This document shows, piece after piece, positions 1 through 5,443 of a DNA stretch of 6,623 nucleotides (its first letter is position 1; every line of letters starts with the position of its first letter). The notes under the pieces are model-generated. The model did no database searches, was not told the DNA's origin, and saw nothing but the letters and a program-made list of their open reading frames with translations. This DNA is from Bacillota bacterium (GTDB lineage Bacteria > Bacillota_B > Desulfitobacteriia > Desulfitobacteriales > Desulfitobacteriaceae): assembly GCA_021779415.1 (NCBI GenBank), contig JAJYAS010000192.1:1-6623 (forward strand), in the 5' to 3' direction. Made by a program: the position numbers and the translations under genes.

Positions 1-91
1 TCCTTAATAGGACGAGGGGTTTTGTTTATTTTTAAGCGTCTGTATTCCTATACCTTTTATCGGTTAAAACTTGGGTGGCACCGCGGAATTT
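1..91 (+). promoter_or_regulatory. T-box riboswitch, 3' part (antiterminator domain), upstream of serC-serA
   Basis: The hallmark T-box sequence TGGGTGGCACCGCGG lies at about 72-86. In T-box leaders this segment forms the antiterminator bulge that pairs with the free NCCA end of an uncharged tRNA. The variable base after TGG is C, which would pair with a G discriminator base. tRNA-Ser has G73, so a serine T-box fits the genes downstream. tRNAs for several other amino acids also carry G73, so this is supportive rather than decisive. The Stem I specifier loop, which would name the amino acid directly, lies before the window, so the element is partial. The T-box element is seen in the sequence; serine specificity is inferred. 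Confidence 0.93.
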
Positions 92-124
92 CCCGCCCCA
101 AACTTGGGGGCGGGTTTTGTTTTT
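92..124 (+). terminator. Intrinsic terminator of the T-box leader
   Basis: The GC-rich arm CCCGCCCC (92-99) pairs with GGGGCGGG (107-114), followed by a T-rich run TTTTGTTTTT (115-124). The 5' arm directly follows the T-box sequence, as expected for the terminator that competes with the antiterminator. When tRNA is charged this hairpin should stop transcription before serC. Confidence 0.93.
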
Positions 125-204
125 CTTTATATTCCCAATATATAACATTTTAACAAAAGACTATAAAGGAAGGATTATTTTATGAAAAAAGCCTAATTAG
201 TGTT

Positions 205-249
205 ATGAAACATCATCCTTATAACCGACATATAGTTCACCATCGATAG
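205..249 (+). other. Histidine-rich 14-codon ORF in the serC leader
   Basis: ATG at 205 opens MKHHPYNRHIVHHR and then TAG; five of fourteen residues are histidine. Such enrichment recalls leader peptides of attenuators, and it sits just upstream of two mutually exclusive hairpins. However, no Shine-Dalgarno sequence precedes this ATG, histidine control of serine genes makes little sense, and a T-box already controls the operon. It may be chance, or a leftover of a deleted ORF. Not called as a gene. Confidence 0.2.
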
Positions 250-251
250 AA

Positions 252-293
252 GGAGAGTACGGGGTACCACTCCCACTTACAAGAGGCGGGAGT
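252..293 (+). repeat. Two overlapping, mutually exclusive stem-loops in the serC leader
   Basis: Hairpin A pairs GGAG (252-255) with CTCC (270-273) and GTAC (257-260) with GTAC (264-267) around a GGG loop. Hairpin B pairs ACTCCC (269-274) with GGGAGT (288-293) and CTT (276-278) with AGG (284-286), around loop ACAAG with one A-C mismatch. The bases 270-273 are used by both, so they cannot form together. Hairpin B is followed by TTTCAC only, so it is not a convincing intrinsic terminator. Confidence 0.55.
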
Positions 294-326
294 TTCACGA
301 TTGAATAAACGAAGCAAGAAACTATT

Positions 327-334
327 AAAGGAGG
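327..334 (+). promoter_or_regulatory. serC ribosome binding site (decides the start)
   Basis: AAAGGAGG lies 8 bases before ATG 343. It rules out the longer reading from TTG at 301, which has no such site. Confidence 0.9.
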
Positions 335-342
335 ATTTTTTA

Positions 343-1425
343 ATGACAAGAGTATTTAATTTTGCAGCGGGACCTGCGGTATTACCAGAAGAGGTGCTAA
401 GAGAAGCTGCAGACGAGATGTTAGACTACAACGGCACGGGGATGTCCGTTATGGAGATGAGTCATCGTTCGAAAGCTTTCGAACAAATTATTACTGATGC
501 TGAAAACGATTTAAGAGATTTGATGAATATACCTGATAATTACAAGGTACTCTTTCTCCAAGGCGGAGCATCCCAGCAGTTTGCCATGATTCCTATGAAC
601 TTAATGAAAAATAAAGTAGCTGACCACATTAACACAGGACAATGGGCTAAGAAAGCGATTTCTGAAGGTAAATTATATGGAAAGATTAATGTTCTCGCAT
701 CTTCTGAAGATAAGACCTTCACCTATATACCCGATCTCAAAACTATAAAGATTTCTGACGATGCGGACTATGTCTACATCTGCCATAACAATACAATCTA
801 TGGAACAAAATACCACGAATTGCCTGAAACCGGCGACAAAATCTTAGTCGCTGATATGTCTTCGGATATCCTCTCTGAACCCGTTGATGTCACGAAATAT
901 GGTCTTATTTTTGCTGGCGTTCAAAAAAATATTGGTCCTGCAGGTGTGGTTGTGGTCATCATTCGTGAAGATTTGATTACGGATAATGTACTGCCCGGTA
1001 CGCCAACAATGTTGAAATATAAAACCCATGCCGATAACAAATCACTTTATAATACTCCTCCGGCTTATGGCATCTATATTTGCGGCAAAGTATTTAAGTG
1101 GGTTAAAAAATTAGGTGGCCTCGAGGCAATGAAGAAAAGGAATGAGGAAAAGGCCGCGATTTTATATGATTACCTAGATTCAAGTAAGCTATTTAAAGGA
1201 ACAGTCGTCAAGAAGGACCGTTCTTTAATGAATGTGCCTTTTGTTACGGGTTCAGAGGAATTAGATGCTAAATTTATCAAAGAAGCAAAAGCTGCTGGTT
1301 TTGAGAACTTAAAAGGACACCGAACAGTTGGTGGTATGAGAGCAAGCATCTACAATGCTATGCCCGTCGAAGGGATTAAAGCTTTAGTTGAATTCATGAA
1401 GAACTTTGAAGCAGAAAACAAATAG
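343..1425 (+). CDS. serC: Phosphoserine aminotransferase
   Basis: This PLP-dependent class V aminotransferase converts 3-phosphohydroxypyruvate plus glutamate to phosphoserine plus 2-oxoglutarate, the second step of cytosolic serine synthesis; the family also often serves pyridoxal phosphate synthesis. The protein has 360 residues, the usual family length. It opens with the typical NFAAGPAVLPEEV segment. H41-R42 sit at the substrate phosphate site, GGASQQF (74-80) at the PLP phosphate cup, and W101 stacks on the cofactor. The Schiff-base lysine is K195 in GVQKNIGPAG. The C-terminal signature GHRTVGGMRASIYNAMP spans 325-341. ATG 343 is chosen because AAAGGAGG stands 8 bases upstream and the protein then starts at the conserved N-terminus. 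serA follows after 21 bases, so the two are almost certainly co-transcribed, probably under the upstream T-box. Residue roles are transferred from known SerC structures. Confidence 0.97.
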   Translation: MTRVFNFAAGPAVLPEEVLREAADEMLDYNGTGMSVMEMSHRSKAFEQIITDAENDLRDLMNIPDNYKVLFLQGGASQQFAMIPMNLMKNKVADHINTGQWAKKAISEGKLYGKINVLASSEDKTFTYIPDLKTIKISDDADYVYICHNNTIYGTKYHELPETGDKILVADMSSDILSEPVDVTKYGLIFAGVQKNIGPAGVVVVIIREDLITDNVLPGTPTMLKYKTHADNKSLYNTPPAYGIYICGKVFKWVKKLGGLEAMKKRNEEKAAILYDYLDSSKLFKGTVVKKDRSLMNVPFVTGSEELDAKFIKEAKAAGFENLKGHRTVGGMRASIYNAMPVEGIKALVEFMKNFEAENK

Positions 1426-1446
1426 AAATTGAGGAGTTGTGTAATC

Positions 1447-2610
1447 ATGTTTAAGATAAACTGTTTAAATCAAATCTCAAATGTGGGACTAGACCTATTT
1501 TCGGACAATTATGAAATGGTTGACAGCTTCAATGAAGCAAATGCAGTACTCGTTAGAAGTTCAAGTCTTCATGATCTAGAGTTACCCCGTACTATTGAGG
1601 CTATAGCCAGAGCTGGAGCCGGAGTCAATAATATTCCTCTAGATAAATGTGCTGAAAAGGGGATTGTGGTATTTAATACTCCCGGTGCAAATGCCAACGG
1701 GGTTAAAGAAATTGTAATCGCTGCATTAATGATGGCCGCTCGTGACATTGTCGGCGGAATTAATTGGGTGAATTCTGTTAAAGAAGATCCCGATGTGGCT
1801 AAACTCGTTGAAAAAAATAAATCAAAGTTTGCAGGAAGAGAAATCAAAGGAAAGAAACTTGGCGTCATCGGACTTGGAGCTGTTGGTGTTTTAGCGGCTA
1901 ATGCAGGGAATAAACTTGAGATGGAAGTCTACGGTTTTGACCCCTTTATTTCAGTGAATGCTGCCTGGAAACTTTCAAAATATATTAAGCCTACAAAATC
2001 TCTAGAAGAGCTCTATCAGGAATGTGATTTTATTACGGTTCATGTACCTTTAACGGATAAAACCAAAGGAATGTTCAATAGAGAAACTTTGGCAATGATG
2101 AAGGATGGAGTGAGTATCTTAAACTTCTCGAGAGATTCGTTGGTCAATGATGACGATATGATTGAAGCATTGAAGTCTGGGAAAGTTCATAGATATGTCA
2201 CAGATTTTCCTAATCCCAAGGTGTGCGGAGTCCAAGGAGTCATAGCTATTCCTCACTTGGGAGCTTCGACGAATGAATCAGAAGATAACTGTGCAATAAT
2301 GGCTGTAGAACAATTAATGGATTACCTTGAAAATGGAAATATAACGAATTCTGTTAACTATGCAAACTGTGACATGGGAGTATGTACTCTAGCAGGACGT
2401 CTAGCCATTAATCATCGCAATATACCCAACATGCTCAGCCAATTCACTTCAGCATTTGCTCAAGAAAACATTAATATTTCCGACATGACGAATAAGAGTA
2501 AAGGACAATGGGCCTATACCCTTATTGATATTGAATCATCTTCAAGTGACTGTATAGTTAAGAAGATTAGGGAGATTGATGGGGTACTAAAGGTTAGAGT
2601 TATTAAATAG
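1447..2610 (+). CDS. serA: D-3-phosphoglycerate dehydrogenase, short form with C-terminal ACT domain
   Basis: This enzyme catalyses the NAD-dependent oxidation of 3-phosphoglycerate to 3-phosphohydroxypyruvate, the first committed step to serine. The protein has 387 residues. The substrate/catalytic domain is split (about 1-95 and 275-300) around a Rossmann domain with GLGAVG at 142-147. R37 in VRSSS and the segment AGAGVNNIPLDKC (56-68) match the substrate-binding region. Catalytic Arg is R229 (NFSRDSL) and catalytic His is H270 (IPHLGAST). Where most family members have DVFxxEP with the catalytic Glu, this protein has TDFPNP (252-257), so that Glu is not at its usual place; I recall the same in other clostridial homologues. 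Residues about 317-387, with NIPNMLSQFTSAFAQ, form an ACT domain, suggesting serine feedback. ATG 1447 is preceded by GAGGAG (1431-1436) with 10-base spacing; a TTG six codons earlier is rejected because it precedes that site. Confidence 0.95.
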   Translation: MFKINCLNQISNVGLDLFSDNYEMVDSFNEANAVLVRSSSLHDLELPRTIEAIARAGAGVNNIPLDKCAEKGIVVFNTPGANANGVKEIVIAALMMAARDIVGGINWVNSVKEDPDVAKLVEKNKSKFAGREIKGKKLGVIGLGAVGVLAANAGNKLEMEVYGFDPFISVNAAWKLSKYIKPTKSLEELYQECDFITVHVPLTDKTKGMFNRETLAMMKDGVSILNFSRDSLVNDDDMIEALKSGKVHRYVTDFPNPKVCGVQGVIAIPHLGASTNESEDNCAIMAVEQLMDYLENGNITNSVNYANCDMGVCTLAGRLAINHRNIPNMLSQFTSAFAQENINISDMTNKSKGQWAYTLIDIESSSSDCIVKKIREIDGVLKVRVIK

Positions 2611-2627
2611 TTTCTCCCCATTTCCTC

Positions 2628-4109
2628 TTATAACCCAAAGTGCCTCAGAATCATTGGATACAAATCAATAATTCTAGGATGCTCCAAACTTACCGGCATT
2701 CCGGCAACGATCATAGGCACCGTCGAATCCTCTTCTTCGAGGGATCCGTGGCTCCCCCCACCGGGGTGAATGGGCGCCCCTTCCGCAAAATACTCATACC
2801 CCGACGCCGCAGAAACGATGACTCTGCTCCCGTTTCGTGCCTCGAGGGCTGAAATCAGACGAGTAAGCGCATCCGGGAACTTCCCAAATTCAATTTTCTG
2901 CTCGTCTATAACCAAGGCATCGACTACAGTCAAATCTCCTTCCAAGGACCAGCTTTGCCCATATACGTCTTGATAGTGACCATTTCTCGAAAAGAAGAGC
3001 TGTTTTTCCGTGCCACCTTGGATAACACAATATCTATTTTCAGAAACCTTCCAAGCAATCTGGGCATTGCGCGGATCCTTAACCATAATCCCCACAACTT
3101 CGGGTAAAATTTCGTGGTCCCGCTGGAGGAGGTAAATAAAGGCCATGCGTTCGTTCGGGCAAATAGCAATCTCTTTGTTCTTGTCTCCATTTGCCTCTTC
3201 TGTGGCCTTTAATCGGCTAAACTTCTTGAGAGCACGATCTAAATCAATGAGGTATTCTTGCCCCAATCCCACCGTCGACTGGGAATGGTCCCCCGTCACG
3301 ATCATTAAATTTTGTTCCAGAGCTTTCTTCCAAGAACCAAATTCATCCAGAACCATTGCCACTTGCTGATCTGCATGTTCAATAGAAGGTCCTGTGCGCA
3401 AAGGGCCGAAGAGATGTGAGTTTTTATCATTATCTGGTAAATAAACCACCGTGAAATCGGGTTGTTTACCCTCACGAACAAGCTGAGCAGCCATTTTTCC
3501 TGAAAAGGAGTCATTAAAGCCAAAGCGGTTAAAAACTCCTCTCGGGTAAGTTCTTAACCGATCTGAGAAAGGCGGGTGGATAAGCTGACCTAAAGTCAAA
3601 TGAGAAGGTCCTGATACCTTTTCTTCTTTAAGACGTAAACCTGTCGCCAAAGAGATTAAAAACGGAAGTTTCGCTTGGTACTGGTGTGTAGCTCGATGCA
3701 TAAAAAGATTAATGTTCCCCGTACTATAGCCCGAGGCCTCTAGTTTTTCATACAAAGTCGGCGTTTCTAGTGCAAGATGCTCTGCATTGAGCTTCAAAAG
3801 TAAATTACGAATAACTTTGTCTGGACCGTTCTTCAAAACGCCCTGCCAAGTTGCTCCGTAATCCACGATTTCCCGAATTTCCTCGTTATACCAGATAAAG
3901 CCCGGAACTCCATGCCGATCAGGCCAAGTTCCTGTGATCATAGAACTCGTGGCAACCGGGGTCATAGTTGGGAAAGAAGAGACAGTGCGCTCGAAGTATC
4001 TTCCGTGTTTAGCTAAAAAGCCGAGAGCCGGAGCATTACCCTCCCCAAGAATCCTCCCCAAGACCACAGGATGTAGAGAGTCGATCACAAATAGTATTAC
4101 TTTTTTCAT
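2628..4109 (-). CDS. Type I phosphodiesterase/nucleotide pyrophosphatase-like hydrolase (alkaline phosphatase superfamily)
   Basis: This is a predicted two-metal (usually zinc) phosphoester hydrolase of the type I phosphodiesterase family; its substrate cannot be read from the sequence. The 493-residue protein carries the expected metal and catalytic residues in order: D10 in FVIDSL, the likely nucleophile T50 in FPTMTP, D228 and H232 in PDNDKNSHLFGP, D274-H275 in TGDHSQS, and H454 in GGGSHGS. There is no signal peptide or membrane segment, so it should be cytosolic, unlike the many secreted relatives. The start is the ATG at 4109 because GAGGAGGGA lies 8 bases upstream; an in-frame ATG eight codons earlier would put that site inside the gene. 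A SigA-type promoter sits just upstream. It is a single-gene unit converging on serA with only 17 bases between the stops, and shares no obvious pathway with its neighbours. Family call is firm; function is unknown. Confidence 0.9.
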   Translation of the reverse strand: MKKVILFVIDSLHPVVLGRILGEGNAPALGFLAKHGRYFERTVSSFPTMTPVATSSMITGTWPDRHGVPGFIWYNEEIREIVDYGATWQGVLKNGPDKVIRNLLLKLNAEHLALETPTLYEKLEASGYSTGNINLFMHRATHQYQAKLPFLISLATGLRLKEEKVSGPSHLTLGQLIHPPFSDRLRTYPRGVFNRFGFNDSFSGKMAAQLVREGKQPDFTVVYLPDNDKNSHLFGPLRTGPSIEHADQQVAMVLDEFGSWKKALEQNLMIVTGDHSQSTVGLGQEYLIDLDRALKKFSRLKATEEANGDKNKEIAICPNERMAFIYLLQRDHEILPEVVGIMVKDPRNAQIAWKVSENRYCVIQGGTEKQLFFSRNGHYQDVYGQSWSLEGDLTVVDALVIDEQKIEFGKFPDALTRLISALEARNGSRVIVSAASGYEYFAEGAPIHPGGGSHGSLEEEDSTVPMIVAGMPVSLEHPRIIDLYPMILRHFGL

Positions 4110-4117
4110 GACTCGGC

Positions 4118-4126
4118 TCCCTCCTC
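4118..4126 (-). promoter_or_regulatory. Ribosome binding site of the phosphodiesterase gene (decides the start)
   Basis: GAGGAGGGA on the minus strand lies 8 bases before ATG 4109. The upstream in-frame ATG at 4133 has no such site. Confidence 0.85.
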
Positions 4127-4143
4127 GTTGCATTATTTGGTCA

Positions 4144-4171
4144 ATTATATCAAATATCTACCTAATGTCAC
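4144..4171 (-). promoter_or_regulatory. SigA-type promoter of the phosphodiesterase gene
   Basis: On the minus strand GTGACA (4166-4171) and a perfect TATAAT (4144-4149) are separated by 16 bases. The predicted transcript start near 4137 leaves about 28 bases of leader that include the ribosome binding site. The -35 box differs from TTGACA at one position. Confidence 0.65.
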
Positions 4172-4240
4172 GATTTGATTCTTTAATTCATAGTAACAAG
4201 GGTCTTTTCGTCCACTCGTCATCGTTATACCAAACAAGCA

Positions 4241-4278
4241 CAAGAGATCCGATGAAGTTGTATTCGTCGGATCTCTTG
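4241..4278. repeat. Strong 16-bp stem hairpin in the divergent intergenic region
   Basis: CAAGAGATCCGATGAA (4241-4256) and TTCGTCGGATCTCTTG (4263-4278) form a 16-bp stem with one G-T wobble and a 6-base loop GTTGTA. Outside the stem, ATAC (4227-4230) could pair with GTAT (4279-4282) across a one-sided bulge. No T-run follows on either strand, so it does not look like an intrinsic terminator. It lies about 70 bases upstream of the phosphodiesterase promoter and about 140 bases upstream of the flxA-like start. Confidence 0.85.
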
Positions 4279-4320
4279 GTATATACTGACTATATAATTG
4301 TTGTATTAATGGGTAAAGTC

Positions 4321-4352
4321 ATTAAACTCAAAGATATTTCCAAGAGTTTAAT
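4321..4352. repeat. 9-bp inverted repeat upstream of the flxA-like gene
   Basis: ATTAAACTC (4321-4329) is perfectly repeated inverted as GAGTTTAAT (4344-4352), with a 14-base spacer. Its centre lies about 83 bases before the flxA-like start codon. It could be a regulator binding site or a weak leader hairpin; no known motif is recognised. Confidence 0.6.
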
Positions 4353-4360
4353 TCGATAGA

Positions 4361-4374
4361 TTAAGTGAACTTAA
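4361..4374. repeat. Short near-perfect palindrome TTAAGTGAACTTAA
   Basis: TTAAGT and ACTTAA are 6-bp inverted half-sites with a 2-base spacer, 45 bases before the flxA-like start codon. The size and symmetry suit a dimeric repressor operator, but AT-rich palindromes also arise by chance. No regulator is assigned. Confidence 0.4.
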
Positions 4375-4419
4375 AAATCGTTTCAATCCAAAATTAATCT
4401 AACAAGGAGGTGTACAACT

Positions 4420-4728
4420 ATGAACGTTTCATCAATTTCTTCTCCAGCAAGTAGTTCCTATTCAATGGGGAATGACAGTGAGGTAAAGCAACTCCAAAAT
4501 CAAATCAAAAACCTTCAGAAGCAAGTAACAACTGAGGGGCAAAGCAAGGATGATGCTAAAACAAAACAGTCAAAGGTCCAAGTATTGCAAGCACAAATCG
4601 CACAACTAGAAGTGCAAATACAACAGACACAAGCGAAAAAATCCGATCAGAGTGGAAGTGAAAAACAGCCCTCGACAATCTCTGTTTCCAACAACTACAA
4701 CAACTACAAAATTGATCTTCAAGCTTGA
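4420..4728 (+). CDS. FlxA-like small coiled-coil protein
   Basis: A 102-residue soluble protein with no cysteine, signal peptide or membrane segment. Residues 1-18 are rich in Ser, Ala and Tyr and probably flexible. Residues about 20-74 form two glutamine-rich heptad stretches (EVKQLQNQIKNLQKQ, then KVQVLQAQIAQLEVQIQQTQ) separated by a charged linker, as in the FlxA-like family. The tail 75-102 is polar and ends with an asparagine/tyrosine cluster. FlxA of E. coli belongs to the flagellar regulon, but its biochemical role is not established and no flagellar gene is nearby, so the function here is open. A near-consensus AAGGAGGTG (4404-4412) stands 7 bases before ATG 4420, predicting high expression. 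The gene is monocistronic, ending in its own terminator. Coding status is supported by the ribosome binding site, heptad pattern and terminator; the family call is by composition and pattern only. Confidence 0.75.
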   Translation: MNVSSISSPASSSYSMGNDSEVKQLQNQIKNLQKQVTTEGQSKDDAKTKQSKVQVLQAQIAQLEVQIQQTQAKKSDQSGSEKQPSTISVSNNYNNYKIDLQA

Positions 4729-4746
4729 CTTGTTTCTTGTTCTTTT

Positions 4747-4786
4747 ACACGCTCACACTTACGTAGTGAAGCGTGTTTTTGTTTTT
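4747..4786 (+). terminator. Intrinsic terminator of the flxA-like gene
   Basis: ACACGCT (4747-4753) pairs with AGCGTGT (4770-4776), with inner CACT/AGTG pairing, followed by a T-rich run TTTTTGTTTTT (4776-4786). The T-run is only on the plus-strand side, so it serves the flxA-like gene and not pyrE coming from the other direction. Confidence 0.88.
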
Positions 4787-4816
4787 ATCACCCATACTCC
4801 CTGTGCTTAAATCTCT

Positions 4817-5437
4817 TTAGACTTTCCGACTTCCGGGCTTTATTGCAGGAATCCCTTGAGCGCAAAGCGGGCATTCCTGTGCTTCGAACGCCTGAATGTT
4901 TAGCTGTATGATTGAACTCTGCGGCAACCCAAAATCCACGGTTCCGCCTGTTCTGTCCACAAGCACACCAACGCCGACTGGTATAGCCCCTAATTCCCGG
5001 ACCACTGATAATACCTCTCGAACGGATCCACCGGTCGTGATCACATCTTCAACGACCAACACGCGTTCCCCTGGGGAAAGCGTAAACCCTCTGCGCAAAC
5101 GCATAACCCCATTTTCCCGTTCAGTAAATAAGGCCCGCACTCCTAGGGCTTTGGCAACTTCATGGGCTACCAAAATCCCCCCCATGGCGGGACCGATAAC
5201 GGTTTGAATGTCCTTGTCACGAAACGATGCGGCGAGTCCCTCCGCTAGAATGGCTGCCCTGTCCGGGTATTGAAGTACTTGAGCACACTGCATGTACTGC
5301 GCACTATGTTTTCCGGAGGTTAAAAGAAAATGCCCATCCAGTAAAGCCGAGCTTTTTCTAAAGACGTCAAGGTATTCTTCAGAGCTTAATGGTGACTTAC
5401 TTTTGTTTGATCTGTTGTTTGCTTCGTTATCCATCAT
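4817..5437 (-). CDS. pyrE: Orotate phosphoribosyltransferase
   Basis: This enzyme transfers the phosphoribosyl group of PRPP to orotate, giving OMP, the fifth step of UMP synthesis. The 206-residue protein has the type I phosphoribosyltransferase PRPP loop VVEDVITTGGSV at 128-139, with acidic pair E130-D131. GHFLLTSGKHSAQYMQC (35-51) is the typical N-terminal substrate region, and IGPAMGGILVA (81-91) follows. The C-terminal tail CPLCAQGIPAIKPGSR (189-204) contains a C189-x-x-C192 pair, a feature of the Thermus/clostridial PyrE subfamily rather than the E. coli type. Compared with family members as I recall them, about 17 polar residues precede the conserved start. ATG 5437 is chosen because AAAAGGAGAG (5444-5453) precedes it; the start at 5467 would lie inside pyrF. 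It follows pyrF by 17 bases in the same operon. No clear terminator is seen after it. Confidence 0.95.
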   Translation of the reverse strand: MMDNEANNRSNKSKSPLSSEEYLDVFRKSSALLDGHFLLTSGKHSAQYMQCAQVLQYPDRAAILAEGLAASFRDKDIQTVIGPAMGGILVAHEVAKALGVRALFTERENGVMRLRRGFTLSPGERVLVVEDVITTGGSVREVLSVVRELGAIPVGVGVLVDRTGGTVDFGLPQSSIIQLNIQAFEAQECPLCAQGIPAIKPGSRKV

Positions 5438-5443
5438 CTTATT

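Larger units (their letters stand above)
127..298 (+). mobile_element. Possible relic of an IS200/IS605-type (tnpB) element, interior deleted
   Basis: This is a tentative call. A strong ribosome binding site is followed by ATGAAAAAAGCCTA, matching how many TnpB (OrfB) proteins begin (M-K-K-A-Y). The reading frame then stops at once. About 75 bases further on is a stem-loop with arms ACTCCC/GGGAGT followed by TTTCAC, resembling the subterminal right-end hairpins of IS200/IS605 elements, which end in a short tetra- or pentanucleotide such as TCAC or TCAA. A weak AT hairpin near 127-144 could be the left end. No transposase body remains. Both boundaries are guesses, and the similarity rests on memory of the family, not on a search. 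Confidence 0.27.
125..342 (+). other. Leader region between T-box terminator and serC, with unexplained structure
   Basis: About 218 bases separate the T-box terminator from the serC start, longer than needed for a simple leader. In order it holds a small AT-rich inverted repeat TTATAT/ATATAA (about 127-144), a strong ribosome binding site AAAGGAAGGA (165-174), ATGAAAAAAGCCTAA (182-196, encoding only MKKA), a 14-codon histidine-rich ORF (205-249), two overlapping hairpins (252-273 and 269-293), and finally the serC ribosome binding site. I cannot assign a proven function. The favoured reading is the scar of an insertion element; the alternative is a second layer of leader control. Confidence 0.6.

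Noticed and set aside
269..298. Second intrinsic terminator before serC
   Set aside because: The stem-loop is followed by only TTTCACGA, so there is no U-run to support termination.
301..342. Extension of serC to the TTG at 301
   Set aside because: It would add 14 residues not typical of SerC and would place the AAAGGAGG binding site inside the gene; ATG 343 fits both site and family.
1429..1446. TTG start of serA at 1429
   Set aside because: The GAGGAG binding site lies inside this extension; ATG 1447 follows it and matches the family N-terminus.
1569..1868. 99-codon minus-strand ORF inside serA
   Set aside because: Antisense shadow of a well-conserved gene, with low-complexity composition and no binding site.
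4241..4290. Hairpin at 4241-4278 as a terminator
   Set aside because: No T-run follows on either strand, and no gene ends next to it.
3934..4359. 141-codon plus-strand ORF
   Set aside because: It runs antisense over the phosphodiesterase start and across its promoter and the hairpin; it has no binding site and no recognisable protein features.
4365..4385. LexA (SOS) box near GAAC...GTTTC upstream of the flxA-like gene
   Set aside because: The half-sites are nine bases apart rather than four and the second is imperfect, so it does not match the Gram-positive LexA box.
4896..5207. Plus-strand ORF of 103 codons inside pyrE
   Set aside because: Antisense shadow of pyrE; its Thr/Pro/Ser-rich translation is typical of a reverse-strand artefact.
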